64,000 bases of DNA from Fibrobacterota bacterium (GTDB taxonomy: Bacteria > Fibrobacterota > Fibrobacteria > UBA11236): the NCBI GenBank assembly GCA_028287465.1, contig JAQBPO010000012.1, forward strand, positions 25,857 through 89,856, read 5' to 3'. The number at the start of each line of letters is the position of its first letter. Position 1 is the first letter of the stretch. Shown here piece by piece: positions 10,095 to 18,230 of the stretch. The notes under the pieces are model-generated. The model was not told the origin of the DNA. It did no database searches and saw nothing but the letters and a program-made list of their open reading frames with translations. The translations under genes were made by a program, and so were the position numbers.

Positions 10095-10238
10095 TTAGTG
10101 GAAAAGCTCTTTGAACATGGCCCATCCCGAGGCCGAGATGGGCTTGGTTCCCAAGGAGGACGTTAGGGTCTTGCTGAATACGTTCCCGAGACCCGCCAAG
10201 GCGAAGCTGATCAGGGTCAGTATGATAAGCTTTTTCAT
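10095..10238 (-). CDS. Small hydrophobic peptide, 47 residues, unknown function
   Basis: This short frame starts at ATG 10238 (MKKLIILTLISFALAGLGN...) and ends at TAA 10095. The N-terminus is a Lys-Lys pair followed by about 17 hydrophobic residues, typical of a signal peptide or single membrane anchor. A polar tail of about 25 residues ends in FKELFH. An AGGAAA ribosome-binding site is placed 2 nt before the ATG. Clean initiation signals and a plausible membrane-targeted sequence support a real gene, but I recognise no family. It sits alone between ppiD and the HD-GYP gene on the same strand. Confidence 0.5.
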   Translation of the reverse strand: MKKLIILTLISFALAGLGNVFSKTLTSSLGTKPISASGWAMFKELFH

Positions 10239-10408
10239 CGTTTCCTAAGATACCAAGTTACCAGGGCCGGGCAAGCATGGCATGCCCCTTTTTCCGTATT
10301 CCCATTGTATACGGGGCCTTCTCCGCCCCGGACGCCCCGGAAAAATAAGGGTAAAGCAGGCCCTCGCCCCCAGGACCGGTCCGGATTACCGGACCGGCGC
10401 CAATTTCC

Positions 10409-12265
10409 CTAATTTCGGAAGACCAAATCCATCGTATTCTCGACCTTCGCCGATTTCGGCAGATTGGTCACGAAATCCTGGTAGATACCTGAAACCGCAT
10501 ACGGATCGGCCTGCATCAGTTGGGCTTGAACTTTGTTCGCCAGTTCCGTTCCGGGCACGGGCACCTTCTCGGTGACCTTGGCCAGGACCGCGCCGATATC
10601 GGTGGTGAGGACCGGACCCCATGAGCCGACGGGTTGGTTGAAGACCTGGAACAGGACCGGGCTGGAATACCCGAATCCCGAAAGCCAATTGTCGGCGGAG
10701 ATAGGACCGGCGGCGGTGCTGTCGAGAACGGCTTTGCCGATATGCGGAGGCAGGGCGCCTTCGGGCGCGGCGGCGATCGCGGATTTCTGCGCTTCAAGTT
10801 CCTTCTTGGCCAGGTTCAGTTTCTCTTCCTTCGCCAGGTCGGCCGCGATCTGGGGCTTTGCCCGTTCGAAATTGCGGCCCTTGTCGAATTTGGCTTCGCG
10901 CTCGAAGAGGTAGATGCCGTCATCGGACTGCAAGGCTTCCGAAATCTCTTCCTTCGCTTCGAACTTGCTGAAGGCGAACGAGTTCGCGCCTTGGACGTAT
11001 CCGCCGCCGAGAGGGGAGAGGTTGCTCTTCTCGAAGATCGGGGTCTTCTCGAGGGTGATGTTGAACTCCTTCGCGGCCTTCTCCAGGCCGTCCTTCTGGG
11101 CCGAGGCCCGGATCTTCTCGGCCTGTCCCATCAGGCTATCGATGGTTTCGGTCCCGGGAGTCACCTTGAGCAGGATATGGCTGACCTCGACCTTTTCCGT
11201 GCTGTCCACCTTCTTTCGATCATGCAGCAGGATGATGTGGTAGCCGAACTGGCTCAGCACCGGATCCGAGATCTCTCCGGGCTTCAGGGCGAATGCGGCG
11301 TTCGCGAAGGCGGGATCGAGGCCTTCGCGTCCGCGCAGGCCTTCCAGCTTGCCGCCTTTTTCCGCGCTGCCGGGGTCGTTGGAGTAATCCTTGGCGAGGT
11401 CGGCGAACTTCTCGCCGTTGGCGACGCGTTCCTTCAGCTCCTTGGCGAACTCGGCCATCAGGGCGCTGTCCGTACGGGAGGGGCGCAAGGGCAGGCGCAC
11501 GTAGGCGAGGCGGGCGGCCTCGTCATGGAAGTAGAAGCTGTCCGGATGCGCTTCGTAGTAGGCCTTCAGGTCCGCATCCTTGAATTTGTCCGGGCTCACG
11601 GAAAAGGAATCGGCGGGCACATGGTAGAATTTCACGCGCGCCTTGTTTTCCCGCATCGAGACGGTGAACGCCTCCTCCAGGGGGGTGCGATGGATCTGGG
11701 ACTTCATGATCTGCTGCAGTTGCACCTGGGGGATCACCGAGGTCTTCAACTGCTGCTCGAGCTCCTGCATGGAATAGCGATCGTAGATGGAATCCTGCGC
11801 CAACCAGTTCTCGAAGCGGGCTTGATCGATTGAGGAGTCCGCCAGGAAGGGAGGCATTTCCTCATAGCCTTTGTAGCGGGCTATATGTCCCGCGACTTCC
11901 TGGGGATGCTTGACCACGTAGTCCATCATCTCTTCCCGGGACGCGTGCAACTGGTAGCCGTCGAAAATCTTCTGCATCAGCACCGACTGTACCTTGAAAT
12001 TGAACAAGCCTTCGCGGATTTGCGCGAGCTGCAGGCCTTCGGGGGCCTTGCCGTTCTGGGCTTCCTGGCCGCGGAGGTAATTCTTGAGTTCGCTCTGGAA
12101 GCGGTCGGTCGGGATTTCCTCGCCATTGACCTTTCCCACGATGTTGTGATGGCGATCGGAGCGGTAGCTGCCGGCTCGATCCATCATGACCAAGCCCCCG
12201 AGTATGAACAACCCGAAGATACCGATCACCCACTTGGCCTGTTTCTTCATCCATTCCAATGTCAT
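10409..12265 (-). CDS. PpiD/SurA-type peptidyl-prolyl cis-trans isomerase, membrane-anchored
   Basis: This is a periplasmic folding chaperone of about 618 residues held by one N-terminal transmembrane helix (about residues 10-27). I start at ATG 12265 (MTLEWMKKQAKW...) because it places the anchor at the N-terminus as in PpiD; a longer frame to 12358 would reach into the nadB leader. The segment after the anchor resembles the SurA N-terminal chaperone region. A parvulin (PpiC) rotamase domain lies at about 250-350, with LAKDYSNDPGSAEKGG and SDPVLSQFGYHIILL. The start of a second rotamase-like copy (VSHILLKV) follows. It probably assists outer-membrane protein folding. A 9-bp GC-rich hairpin at 10376-10397 follows the stop but lacks a clear U-tract. 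Confidence 0.92.
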   Translation of the reverse strand: MTLEWMKKQAKWVIGIFGLFILGGLVMMDRAGSYRSDRHHNIVGKVNGEEIPTDRFQSELKNYLRGQEAQNGKAPEGLQLAQIREGLFNFKVQSVLMQKIFDGYQLHASREEMMDYVVKHPQEVAGHIARYKGYEEMPPFLADSSIDQARFENWLAQDSIYDRYSMQELEQQLKTSVIPQVQLQQIMKSQIHRTPLEEAFTVSMRENKARVKFYHVPADSFSVSPDKFKDADLKAYYEAHPDSFYFHDEAARLAYVRLPLRPSRTDSALMAEFAKELKERVANGEKFADLAKDYSNDPGSAEKGGKLEGLRGREGLDPAFANAAFALKPGEISDPVLSQFGYHIILLHDRKKVDSTEKVEVSHILLKVTPGTETIDSLMGQAEKIRASAQKDGLEKAAKEFNITLEKTPIFEKSNLSPLGGGYVQGANSFAFSKFEAKEEISEALQSDDGIYLFEREAKFDKGRNFERAKPQIAADLAKEEKLNLAKKELEAQKSAIAAAPEGALPPHIGKAVLDSTAAGPISADNWLSGFGYSSPVLFQVFNQPVGSWGPVLTTDIGAVLAKVTEKVPVPGTELANKVQAQLMQADPYAVSGIYQDFVTNLPKSAKVENTMDLVFRN

Positions 12266-12381
12266 AGCGGAAATGCTCCAATCCTGAGACGGCCGGAAAT
12301 CGGCCCAATGGGTAAATTTATATATTTGGCCGAATCCGGTCGAGTTTTCGACCGTCATGGTCCAGCGCGGGCGGAGATCCG

Positions 12382-14019
12382 ATGGCGGAATATGATTTCA
12401 TCGTGGTCGGGTCCGGAATCGCGGGACTCTCCTTCGCCCTGAAGGCGGCCTCCCATGGCAAGGTCCTGGTCCTGACTAAGAAACTCAGCTGGTCCGGTTC
12501 CACCAATCTGGCCCAGGGGGGCATCGCCTCCGTAATGGACCCCACCGATTCCGTGGAACGCCATGCCCAGGACACCCTGGTCGCCGGCGCAGGCCTCTGC
12601 CGGGAAGACCGGGTCCGTATCCTGGTCAACCGGGGGCCCCAGGCCATCCGGGACCTGGTCGACTGGGGCGTCCGGTTCACCATGGCCTCCGGCAAGAACG
12701 GTTCCGGGTCCAAAGGACGCGGCAAAAAGCCGCCTGCCCCGTTCCATCTGGCCAGGGAAGGCGGTCATTCCAGCTCCCGGATCGTCCATGCCGACGATTT
12801 GACCGGGCATGAAATCCAGCGCGCCCTCATCGAGGCCGCCGCCGGGCACGGGAATATCACCATCCTGGAAAACTACCTGGCCATCGATCTGGTGACGCGG
12901 AAGCATCTGCGAAAGGGCGAACGGGAGGGCGGACCCCGGCGATGCTACGGCCTGTACGCCCTGGACGTGAAAGGGGACAAGATCGACCTGTTCCTGGGCG
13001 CGGCAACCGTTCTGTGCACGGGCGGGGTCGGCCAGATCTACGCCCATTCGACCAATGATCTGGTCTCGACCGGGGACGGTATCGCCATGGCCTTCCGCGC
13101 CGGCGCCGCGGTGGAGGACATGGAGTTCATGCAGTTCCATCCCACCGCCCTCTACAATCCCGGCCATCCCACCTACCTGATCTCCGAGGCCATGCGCGGC
13201 CATGGAGGCGTGCTCCGCAACCACCGTGGCGAGGCTTTCATGGACAAGGTCCACCCCCTCAAGTCCCTCGCCCCACGCGATATCGTAGCACGGGCGATCG
13301 ACGCGGAGATGAAGCGCACGGGGCAGCCCTGCATGTACCTGGACGTCACCAAGACGGACAAGACCGATCTTCTGCGCCATTTCCCGAACATCTATAAGCA
13401 TTGCAAGGAAATGGGCCTGGACATTTCGGAGCAATGGATCCCCGTGGTCCCGGCCGCCCATTTCATGTGCGGCGGGGTGAAGGTGGACGTCAATTCCGCC
13501 GCCGAACTGGCCGGCCTTTACGCAGTCGGGGAGACGGCCTGCACCGGAGTGCATGGCGCCAACCGCCTGGCCAGCAATTCCCTCCTGGAAGGGGTGGTGT
13601 TCGCGGAGCGCGCCTTGGCCCACATCGTGGCGAATCCCTCTCCCAAGCCCTCCCGCAAGCGGTTCAAGACCTGGAACAGCCTGGCCCTCAAGCCCGCGCC
13701 GGAAACCATCATCTACTCGCATTCGCTGGAAACCATCAAATCCACCATGTGGCACTACGTCGGGATAGTGCGGAGCGATTTCCGCCTGGCCCGCGCGGAA
13801 GAGTTCATCCGCGTCATCAGCCGGCAGATCCACAAGGATTATTGGTCCTTTTCGATGGTACCCGATCTGATCGAACTCAGGAATCTGACCTTGTGCGCCG
13901 AGCTTATCATCCAGAGCGCCCGCAAACGCAAGGAATCGCGCGGTCTCCACTATAACCTGGACCACCCCAAGACTTCCGCCAAGGCGAAGCATACGACATT
14001 GAGACTGAAGCCCGAGTAG
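12382..14019 (+). CDS. nadB: L-aspartate oxidase
   Basis: NadB is a flavoenzyme that oxidises L-aspartate to iminoaspartate, the first step of de novo NAD synthesis. The 545-residue length is normal. FAD-binding motif VVGSGIAGLSFA lies at the N-terminus; NLAQGGIA, EFMQFHPTAL and GVHGANRLASNSLLEG are all typical. A small C-terminal helical domain follows. The region around residues 110-125 contains a Lys/Gly-rich insert (GSGSKGRGKKPP). It starts at ATG 12382 after GGAG. nadA and nadC are not in the window. The gene is divergent from ppiD and followed after 6 nt by an unrelated membrane-protein gene, probably co-transcribed. Confidence 0.97.
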   Translation: MAEYDFIVVGSGIAGLSFALKAASHGKVLVLTKKLSWSGSTNLAQGGIASVMDPTDSVERHAQDTLVAGAGLCREDRVRILVNRGPQAIRDLVDWGVRFTMASGKNGSGSKGRGKKPPAPFHLAREGGHSSSRIVHADDLTGHEIQRALIEAAAGHGNITILENYLAIDLVTRKHLRKGEREGGPRRCYGLYALDVKGDKIDLFLGAATVLCTGGVGQIYAHSTNDLVSTGDGIAMAFRAGAAVEDMEFMQFHPTALYNPGHPTYLISEAMRGHGGVLRNHRGEAFMDKVHPLKSLAPRDIVARAIDAEMKRTGQPCMYLDVTKTDKTDLLRHFPNIYKHCKEMGLDISEQWIPVVPAAHFMCGGVKVDVNSAAELAGLYAVGETACTGVHGANRLASNSLLEGVVFAERALAHIVANPSPKPSRKRFKTWNSLALKPAPETIIYSHSLETIKSTMWHYVGIVRSDFRLARAEEFIRVISRQIHKDYWSFSMVPDLIELRNLTLCAELIIQSARKRKESRGLHYNLDHPKTSAKAKHTTLRLKPE

Positions 14020-14025
14020 CAGGCG

Positions 14026-16140
14026 ATGTACTCCCTCCATCTCACCGGCTCTCCCTGGTTCCTGCTCCTCATCCCTCCCGGGCTCTGGATCCTATGGCGA
14101 CAGTACCTGGACGGATCCGCGGCCGGAGGTTCGACCGCTTCCCGGTTCCCGCGCACCGGCCGTATCCTCTTCGCCCTCCAGGCCGCGGCCATGACCATGC
14201 TGGCCGTATCCCTTACCGCTCCGGAGCTCCGGAGGCACCGGGTGGAATTCCACAACCCGGCCATCCTGATCCTCCGGGACCAGAGCGCCAGCTTCCGCGC
14301 GGGGGCGTACCTGGGTCTCGGCGGATCGTACCGGGAATTCGAAAAACGCCTGGTTGAAGGATACCGGGCCCGCAAATTCGACGTGCGCGTCGCGGACTTC
14401 GCGGAATCCGCCTGGCCCGTTTCCGGTTTCCCGCGCATGGGCCGCCAGGAGGCCAGGGACCCCGGCGGCGCTGAAGAACCGCATCTGACGAGTCTCGCGG
14501 CCTTGGCCGACTTCGTGGATTCGGCAGCGGTGCCCAACCTGCAGGCAGCATTCCTTTTTTCCGATGGGCGGGCCAACCTGGATTCCGGCCGCTCCAGCCG
14601 GACCTGGCGCATTCCGCTCTTCCCCGTGGTTTTCCGTCCGGATTCGATCGCGGAAATCCAGCCGGAGGAAGTCCGTATCTCCCTGAACCCGGATGCCCCT
14701 TCCGTCCGGACCGACCTGGAAGTCTCTTGGCGACCGGTCGGCAAGGCCGGTGAAGGCCCTTCCCTGAAGCTCCTTCAAGGCGGAAAGACCCTGCTGACGC
14801 GCAAACTTCCGGCCGCGGCTTCGCCTGACGCGGGCGTGTTCCGCTTTCCGTGGATCCCGGAAAAGCCTTTCCAGGAAGGCCGCATGCCGGTCCTGGCCGT
14901 GGTAACGCCTTCCGATAAGGGCGCCGACTTCAATCCTTATAACGATACCCTGGGGGTATCCTTTCCCCAGGGCCGCGCCGAACGGGTCGTGCACGTATTC
15001 CGGCCCGTGCGCAGCCTGGACGAGAAGGGCATGCTGGCGGGCCTGCAATCATGGGAGGGAACCAGGGTCTCCTTCTTCGGGATCGAGGATATCGGCCGCT
15101 TGGCCCTGTCCACGAAGGATCAGGTCTGGGTGGAAGCGGGGTCAGCGGGTCCCGGGCGCCTCCAGTCATGGCTGGGGACGATTCCCGCCAAGGTCGTGGT
15201 CTACTCCCGTATCGAACCGGGGCGTACCCCGCAGGTTACCGAATCGGGCAAGGCGGTCTGGCGGACCTTTTCCCCGGTTGCCGAAATCAAGCCCGTCCGG
15301 GCGGCCGCGGAAGCATTCCCGGACGAGGTGGTGCGCCTGAAAAGCCTCGCTGATGCGTCCCTGGACGCGCCAGAATGGGGCGGGGAGACCCTGGTCGAGA
15401 TTCGCGAAGGCGCCAAACGCGGGATGCTGATGGGGCGCATCCCCCTTGGTACGGGAAAACGGGCCTTCTTTTTCTGCCTGCCCGCCGTTTGGGGGCCGCT
15501 TTTCGATCCCCAGGGGGATTTCGCCACGCGCGAGAATATCGCCGCATACGTCAGGGCCGCGCAAAGGCTGGCCGCGGTGGAAGAAGGCGCCGTGAGCGCT
15601 TCCCGTCCGGCGCGCGCCTACCACCTGGTCCCCTTCGACGTCGGGATCCGCCTTCCGGAAAAACGGGAGGCGGAGGCGGGGAAATCCCATGCAGGCCCCC
15701 TGGTATTCTCGATCTCGGGAGGGGGATTCTCGCGGGAATGGCCGCGCCCGGAGGGGAACGGGGCAGGGGAGTTCCTGGTGAAGGGCATCGCCGTTCCCAA
15801 AGGCGATTACCGCATGGAACTCCGCGCAGGGACGCAAATCCTATGGAGCGATTCCTTGCCGGTCGCTCCCAAGGCGGCGCTGGAATTGGCGCGGATAGGC
15901 TTCGATCGCGCGATCCTGGGGGACGCGGCATCCCGCTCGGGTGGGCGCGTCCTGGAGCCGGAGTTGGAGGGGCATGCGCCGGGCGGGGTAACATCTATGT
16001 TACCTACGCTGCCAGGAGCCCAGATCCGCATGGAGAAGACCTCGGCCATCCACCTTTACAATACCCTCGCCCAATGCCTCTTCATCCTCGCCTTGCTCTC
16101 CCTCTCCTGGTTCCTCAGGAAGAAGTGGGACATAGACTGA
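14026..16140 (+). CDS. Membrane protein with two N-terminal and one C-terminal transmembrane segments (BatA/VWA-like architecture)
   Basis: This is a 704-residue protein I cannot assign to a named family. Two hydrophobic segments open it (about residues 9-25 and 46-66), separated by a short loop. A large probably periplasmic region follows, and a last helix near 680-697 ends in RKKWDID. Residues about 78-210 (ILILRDQSASFR, AFLFSDGRANLDSG) resemble a von Willebrand/BatA-type fold, with DQSAS in place of the canonical DxSxS metal site, so metal binding may be altered. The middle resembles glutamine-amidotransferase-like membrane proteins found beside AAA ATPases, but no moxR partner is here. 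It lies 6 nt after nadB and upstream of the mraZ promoter region. An envelope role is inferred only from topology. Confidence 0.7.
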   Translation: MYSLHLTGSPWFLLLIPPGLWILWRQYLDGSAAGGSTASRFPRTGRILFALQAAAMTMLAVSLTAPELRRHRVEFHNPAILILRDQSASFRAGAYLGLGGSYREFEKRLVEGYRARKFDVRVADFAESAWPVSGFPRMGRQEARDPGGAEEPHLTSLAALADFVDSAAVPNLQAAFLFSDGRANLDSGRSSRTWRIPLFPVVFRPDSIAEIQPEEVRISLNPDAPSVRTDLEVSWRPVGKAGEGPSLKLLQGGKTLLTRKLPAAASPDAGVFRFPWIPEKPFQEGRMPVLAVVTPSDKGADFNPYNDTLGVSFPQGRAERVVHVFRPVRSLDEKGMLAGLQSWEGTRVSFFGIEDIGRLALSTKDQVWVEAGSAGPGRLQSWLGTIPAKVVVYSRIEPGRTPQVTESGKAVWRTFSPVAEIKPVRAAAEAFPDEVVRLKSLADASLDAPEWGGETLVEIREGAKRGMLMGRIPLGTGKRAFFFCLPAVWGPLFDPQGDFATRENIAAYVRAAQRLAAVEEGAVSASRPARAYHLVPFDVGIRLPEKREAEAGKSHAGPLVFSISGGGFSREWPRPEGNGAGEFLVKGIAVPKGDYRMELRAGTQILWSDSLPVAPKAALELARIGFDRAILGDAASRSGGRVLEPELEGHAPGGVTSMLPTLPGAQIRMEKTSAIHLYNTLAQCLFILALLSLSWFLRKKWDID

Positions 16141-16349
16141 GCTGCCCAGACGGGCATTACTAGTCGGAGCGCTTTCCGGTTTTGCCTCTTCGCCCGGATC
16201 CGGGACTTTTCCTCCCCCAGAGGTTAAGTCCATGATTTCACTTCCCTTATCTTTTCGGGTACCTTAGTTACACCCCCCGACCTGCGTTTCGACTCGGCCA
16301 ATACAGCTTTTTGAGGCGTATAGGGAAAATTTATTTTCGGGACCTTTTT

Positions 16350-16379
16350 TTGCAATTTGTAGGGTAATTATGGTAGATT
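16350..16379 (+). promoter_or_regulatory. Candidate sigma-70 promoter of the dcw operon
   Basis: TTGCAA (16350-16355) and TAGATT (16374-16379) are spaced 18 bp apart, 20 bp before the mraZ start. An alternative -10 is TAAAAT at 16385-16390, which would give an almost leaderless mRNA. Both overlap the phased repeats of the proposed MraZ operator, as expected for autorepression. The remaining 200 bp back to the previous gene show nothing else I can name. Confidence 0.4.
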
Positions 16380-16405
16380 TTGGGTAAAATTGGTTAACAA
16401 TGGCT
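16361..16405 (+). promoter_or_regulatory. MraZ-type operator: pentamers repeated every 10 bp
   Basis: Five pentamers occur at exact 10-bp steps, at 16361 AGGGT, 16371 TGGTA, 16381 TGGGT, 16391 TGGTT and 16401 TGGCT; the last overlaps the mraZ start codon. Known MraZ operators are direct repeats of a TGGGN box separated by 5 nt in front of mraZ, where MraZ represses its own operon. The phase and box core match that pattern closely, and the site covers both candidate -10 boxes. Confidence 0.72.
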
Positions 16406-16861
16406 GACGCAAAGAACACCATCAAATTAGAGTCCTTCATCGGGAAGGCCACGGTCGCGATCGACGCGACGGGCCGCACCAATTTCCCGAAGGACTTCCG
16501 CAAGATCCTGAAGGACGAGGCGGGCGGACAGGTGATCGTCACCATCGCGGAAGGCAAGACCCTGGCTCTCTATCCGGTCTACGAATGGAACAACTACATC
16601 CAGTATCTCGAGAGCCTGGGCCGCGGAACCGACGTTTCCAAATTCCGCACCCGCATCACCTCCATGGCCAAGCTTTCGGTCCTGGACGGTCAGAACCGGA
16701 TTTCCCTCAGCGCTGAACTCATGGCCTATGCCGGTATCGGCGGCGAAGTGACCTTCGTCGGCGACGGCAAGCGCGTCCGCCTGTGGGCTCCCGAGAAGTA
16801 CTCGCAGCAAATCGAAGTGATCTCGCCGGATGAAGAGAAGCAATTCGAGAACTGGTTCTGA
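16400..16861 (+). CDS. mraZ: Transcriptional regulator MraZ
   Basis: MraZ is the conserved first gene of the dcw cluster, a ring-forming AbrB-fold DNA-binding protein that represses the operon. The 153-residue length is typical (about 150). Two swapped-hairpin repeats are visible: ATVAIDATGRTNFPKDFR (about residues 15-32) and KLSVLDGQNRISLSAEL (about 91-107), both matching the DxxGRxxxP-type pattern. There is no Shine-Dalgarno sequence before ATG 16400, and the start codon falls inside the fifth operator box, so repression and translation may be linked. Its stop overlaps the rsmH start by one base. Confidence 0.95.
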   Translation: MADAKNTIKLESFIGKATVAIDATGRTNFPKDFRKILKDEAGGQVIVTIAEGKTLALYPVYEWNNYIQYLESLGRGTDVSKFRTRITSMAKLSVLDGQNRISLSAELMAYAGIGGEVTFVGDGKRVRLWAPEKYSQQIEVISPDEEKQFENWF

Positions 16862-17823
16862 TGGGCCGGTCCGATGCGCGTCCACGCAACCCGTCGAATC
16901 AAGGGCATGGATACCACCTGCCGGTCATGGCGGATGAAATCGCTGAACTCATGGTGGTTGACCCGGACGGCCGGTATCTGGACGCCACCCTCGGAGGCGG
17001 CGGCCATGCCGGACGGATCCTGGAGAAGTTGAGCCCCAAGGGCGGGCTGATCGGGTTGGACAGGGACATGGAAGCGGTAGAACGGAATAAACTGGCCTTC
17101 GAGAACGAGCCTCGCATGCGCGTGGAACGGGCGGAATTCTCCCGCCTGGCGGAATTCTGCCCTCCGGGAAGCCTTTCCGGCGCCTTGTTCGACCTGGGCG
17201 TAAGCTCTCGCCAATTGGACGCGAAGGAACGCGGTTTCTCCTTCGTCCCCGGCACGGCCCTGGACATGCGCATGGGAAGCGAAGGACCCGCCGCCTCCGA
17301 CCTGATTTCCGGATGGGACGAATGGGAGCTGGCCAGCATACTGCGCCGCAATTCCGATATCGACGAAGCCAAGCGCTTGGCGCGGACCATCCTCGAAGCC
17401 GTCGAGGCGGGGGAGGAGATGACGAGCGATTTGATCCGCAAGGCCGTGGACAAGCTCCCGGGCATGCGCGATGAGAACCGCAATTCCATGCTGGCGCGCG
17501 TTTTCCAGGCCATCCGGATGGAAGTGAACGATGAGATGGGCCAGGTCCAGACCGGAATGAGGGCGGCGGTGGCGGCGCTGAAGACCGGCGGGCGGCTCTG
17601 CGTCCTCAGCTACCATTCCGTGGAGGATCGTAAGGTCAAGGAGACCTTGGCCGAGTTCGAGAAGGATTGCATCTGCGCGCCCAACCTGCCCGTGTGCATG
17701 TGCGGCGGCAACAACCGGAGCATCCGTAAGGTCCTGCGAAAGCCGGGATTGCCCTCCGACGCGGAGAGGGAACGGAATCCCCGGGCCCGGAGCGCCAAGT
17801 TGCGGGTGGTGGAGAAGATATGA
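16861..17823 (+). CDS. rsmH: 16S rRNA (cytosine(1402)-N(4))-methyltransferase RsmH
   Basis: RsmH (MraW) uses S-adenosylmethionine to methylate C1402 in the decoding centre of 16S rRNA. The 320 residues include the family opening HLPVMADE, the SAM motif DATLGGGGHA, LFDLGVSSRQLD, RNSMLARVFQAIRMEVN and the catalytic region LSYHSVEDRKVK. The C-terminal Cys cluster CICAPNLPVCMCGG is typical. Start and stop overlap neighbours by 1 bp (mraZ) and 4 bp (ftsL, ATGA), indicating translational coupling. Confidence 0.97.
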   Translation: MGRSDARPRNPSNQGHGYHLPVMADEIAELMVVDPDGRYLDATLGGGGHAGRILEKLSPKGGLIGLDRDMEAVERNKLAFENEPRMRVERAEFSRLAEFCPPGSLSGALFDLGVSSRQLDAKERGFSFVPGTALDMRMGSEGPAASDLISGWDEWELASILRRNSDIDEAKRLARTILEAVEAGEEMTSDLIRKAVDKLPGMRDENRNSMLARVFQAIRMEVNDEMGQVQTGMRAAVAALKTGGRLCVLSYHSVEDRKVKETLAEFEKDCICAPNLPVCMCGGNNRSIRKVLRKPGLPSDAERERNPRARSAKLRVVEKI

Positions 17824-18230
17824 AGGGCCTGAAGCTGAGGACCATAGTCGGCCTTTTCCTCCTGGTGCTGTGCGCCGCGGGAGTGCTGGTCGCGCATGTA
17901 TGGAAGCAGAACGCCTACGTGCGCATTTCCATGGGCGCGGTCCGGCTGGCCAAGCAACGCGCCCAGCTCCGCAACGACATCGCTTTGTTGGAAGTCTCCG
18001 TAGGCGGATTGAAGAAGATTTCCCGCATCGAGGCCTTGGCCAAAGGACGCTTCGGCCTGGAATACGGGAAGGCCCCGGTCCTGGTCTACCTGGGCGGCGA
18101 TGCATCCCTGGGTGATGAAGGGGGCTCGGCCCGCACGGCGCAGGCGGGGATGGCCGGCAGGCGCGAGACAAGAGGCGAAGGCAGGGGCCTGGAATCCGGA
18201 AAGGTCGCATGGCGAACAAACGGATTGTGA
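17820..18230 (+). CDS. ftsL: FtsL-like cell division protein
   Basis: This is a small bitopic divisome protein. The 136 residues show a short basic N-terminus, one transmembrane helix (about residues 8-27) and a periplasmic coiled coil (about 35-70, with LAKQRAQLRNDIALLEVSV). The remaining tail is Gly/Arg-rich and poorly conserved. FtsL is too divergent to identify by sequence alone; the call rests on topology and position between rsmH and ftsI. It overlaps rsmH by 4 bp and ftsI by 22 bp. The tail after residue 95 may be dispensable or even largely a product of the overlap. Confidence 0.75.
   Translation: MKGLKLRTIVGLFLLVLCAAGVLVAHVWKQNAYVRISMGAVRLAKQRAQLRNDIALLEVSVGGLKKISRIEALAKGRFGLEYGKAPVLVYLGGDASLGDEGGSARTAQAGMAGRRETRGEGRGLESGKVAWRTNGL

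Noticed and set aside
10376..10397. ppiD terminator
   Set aside because: Good 9-bp hairpin, but no U-tract follows on the minus strand, so not listed as a terminator.
12355..14040. 561-codon minus-strand frame opposite nadB
   Set aside because: Exactly antisense to conserved L-aspartate oxidase; composition typical of a shadow.
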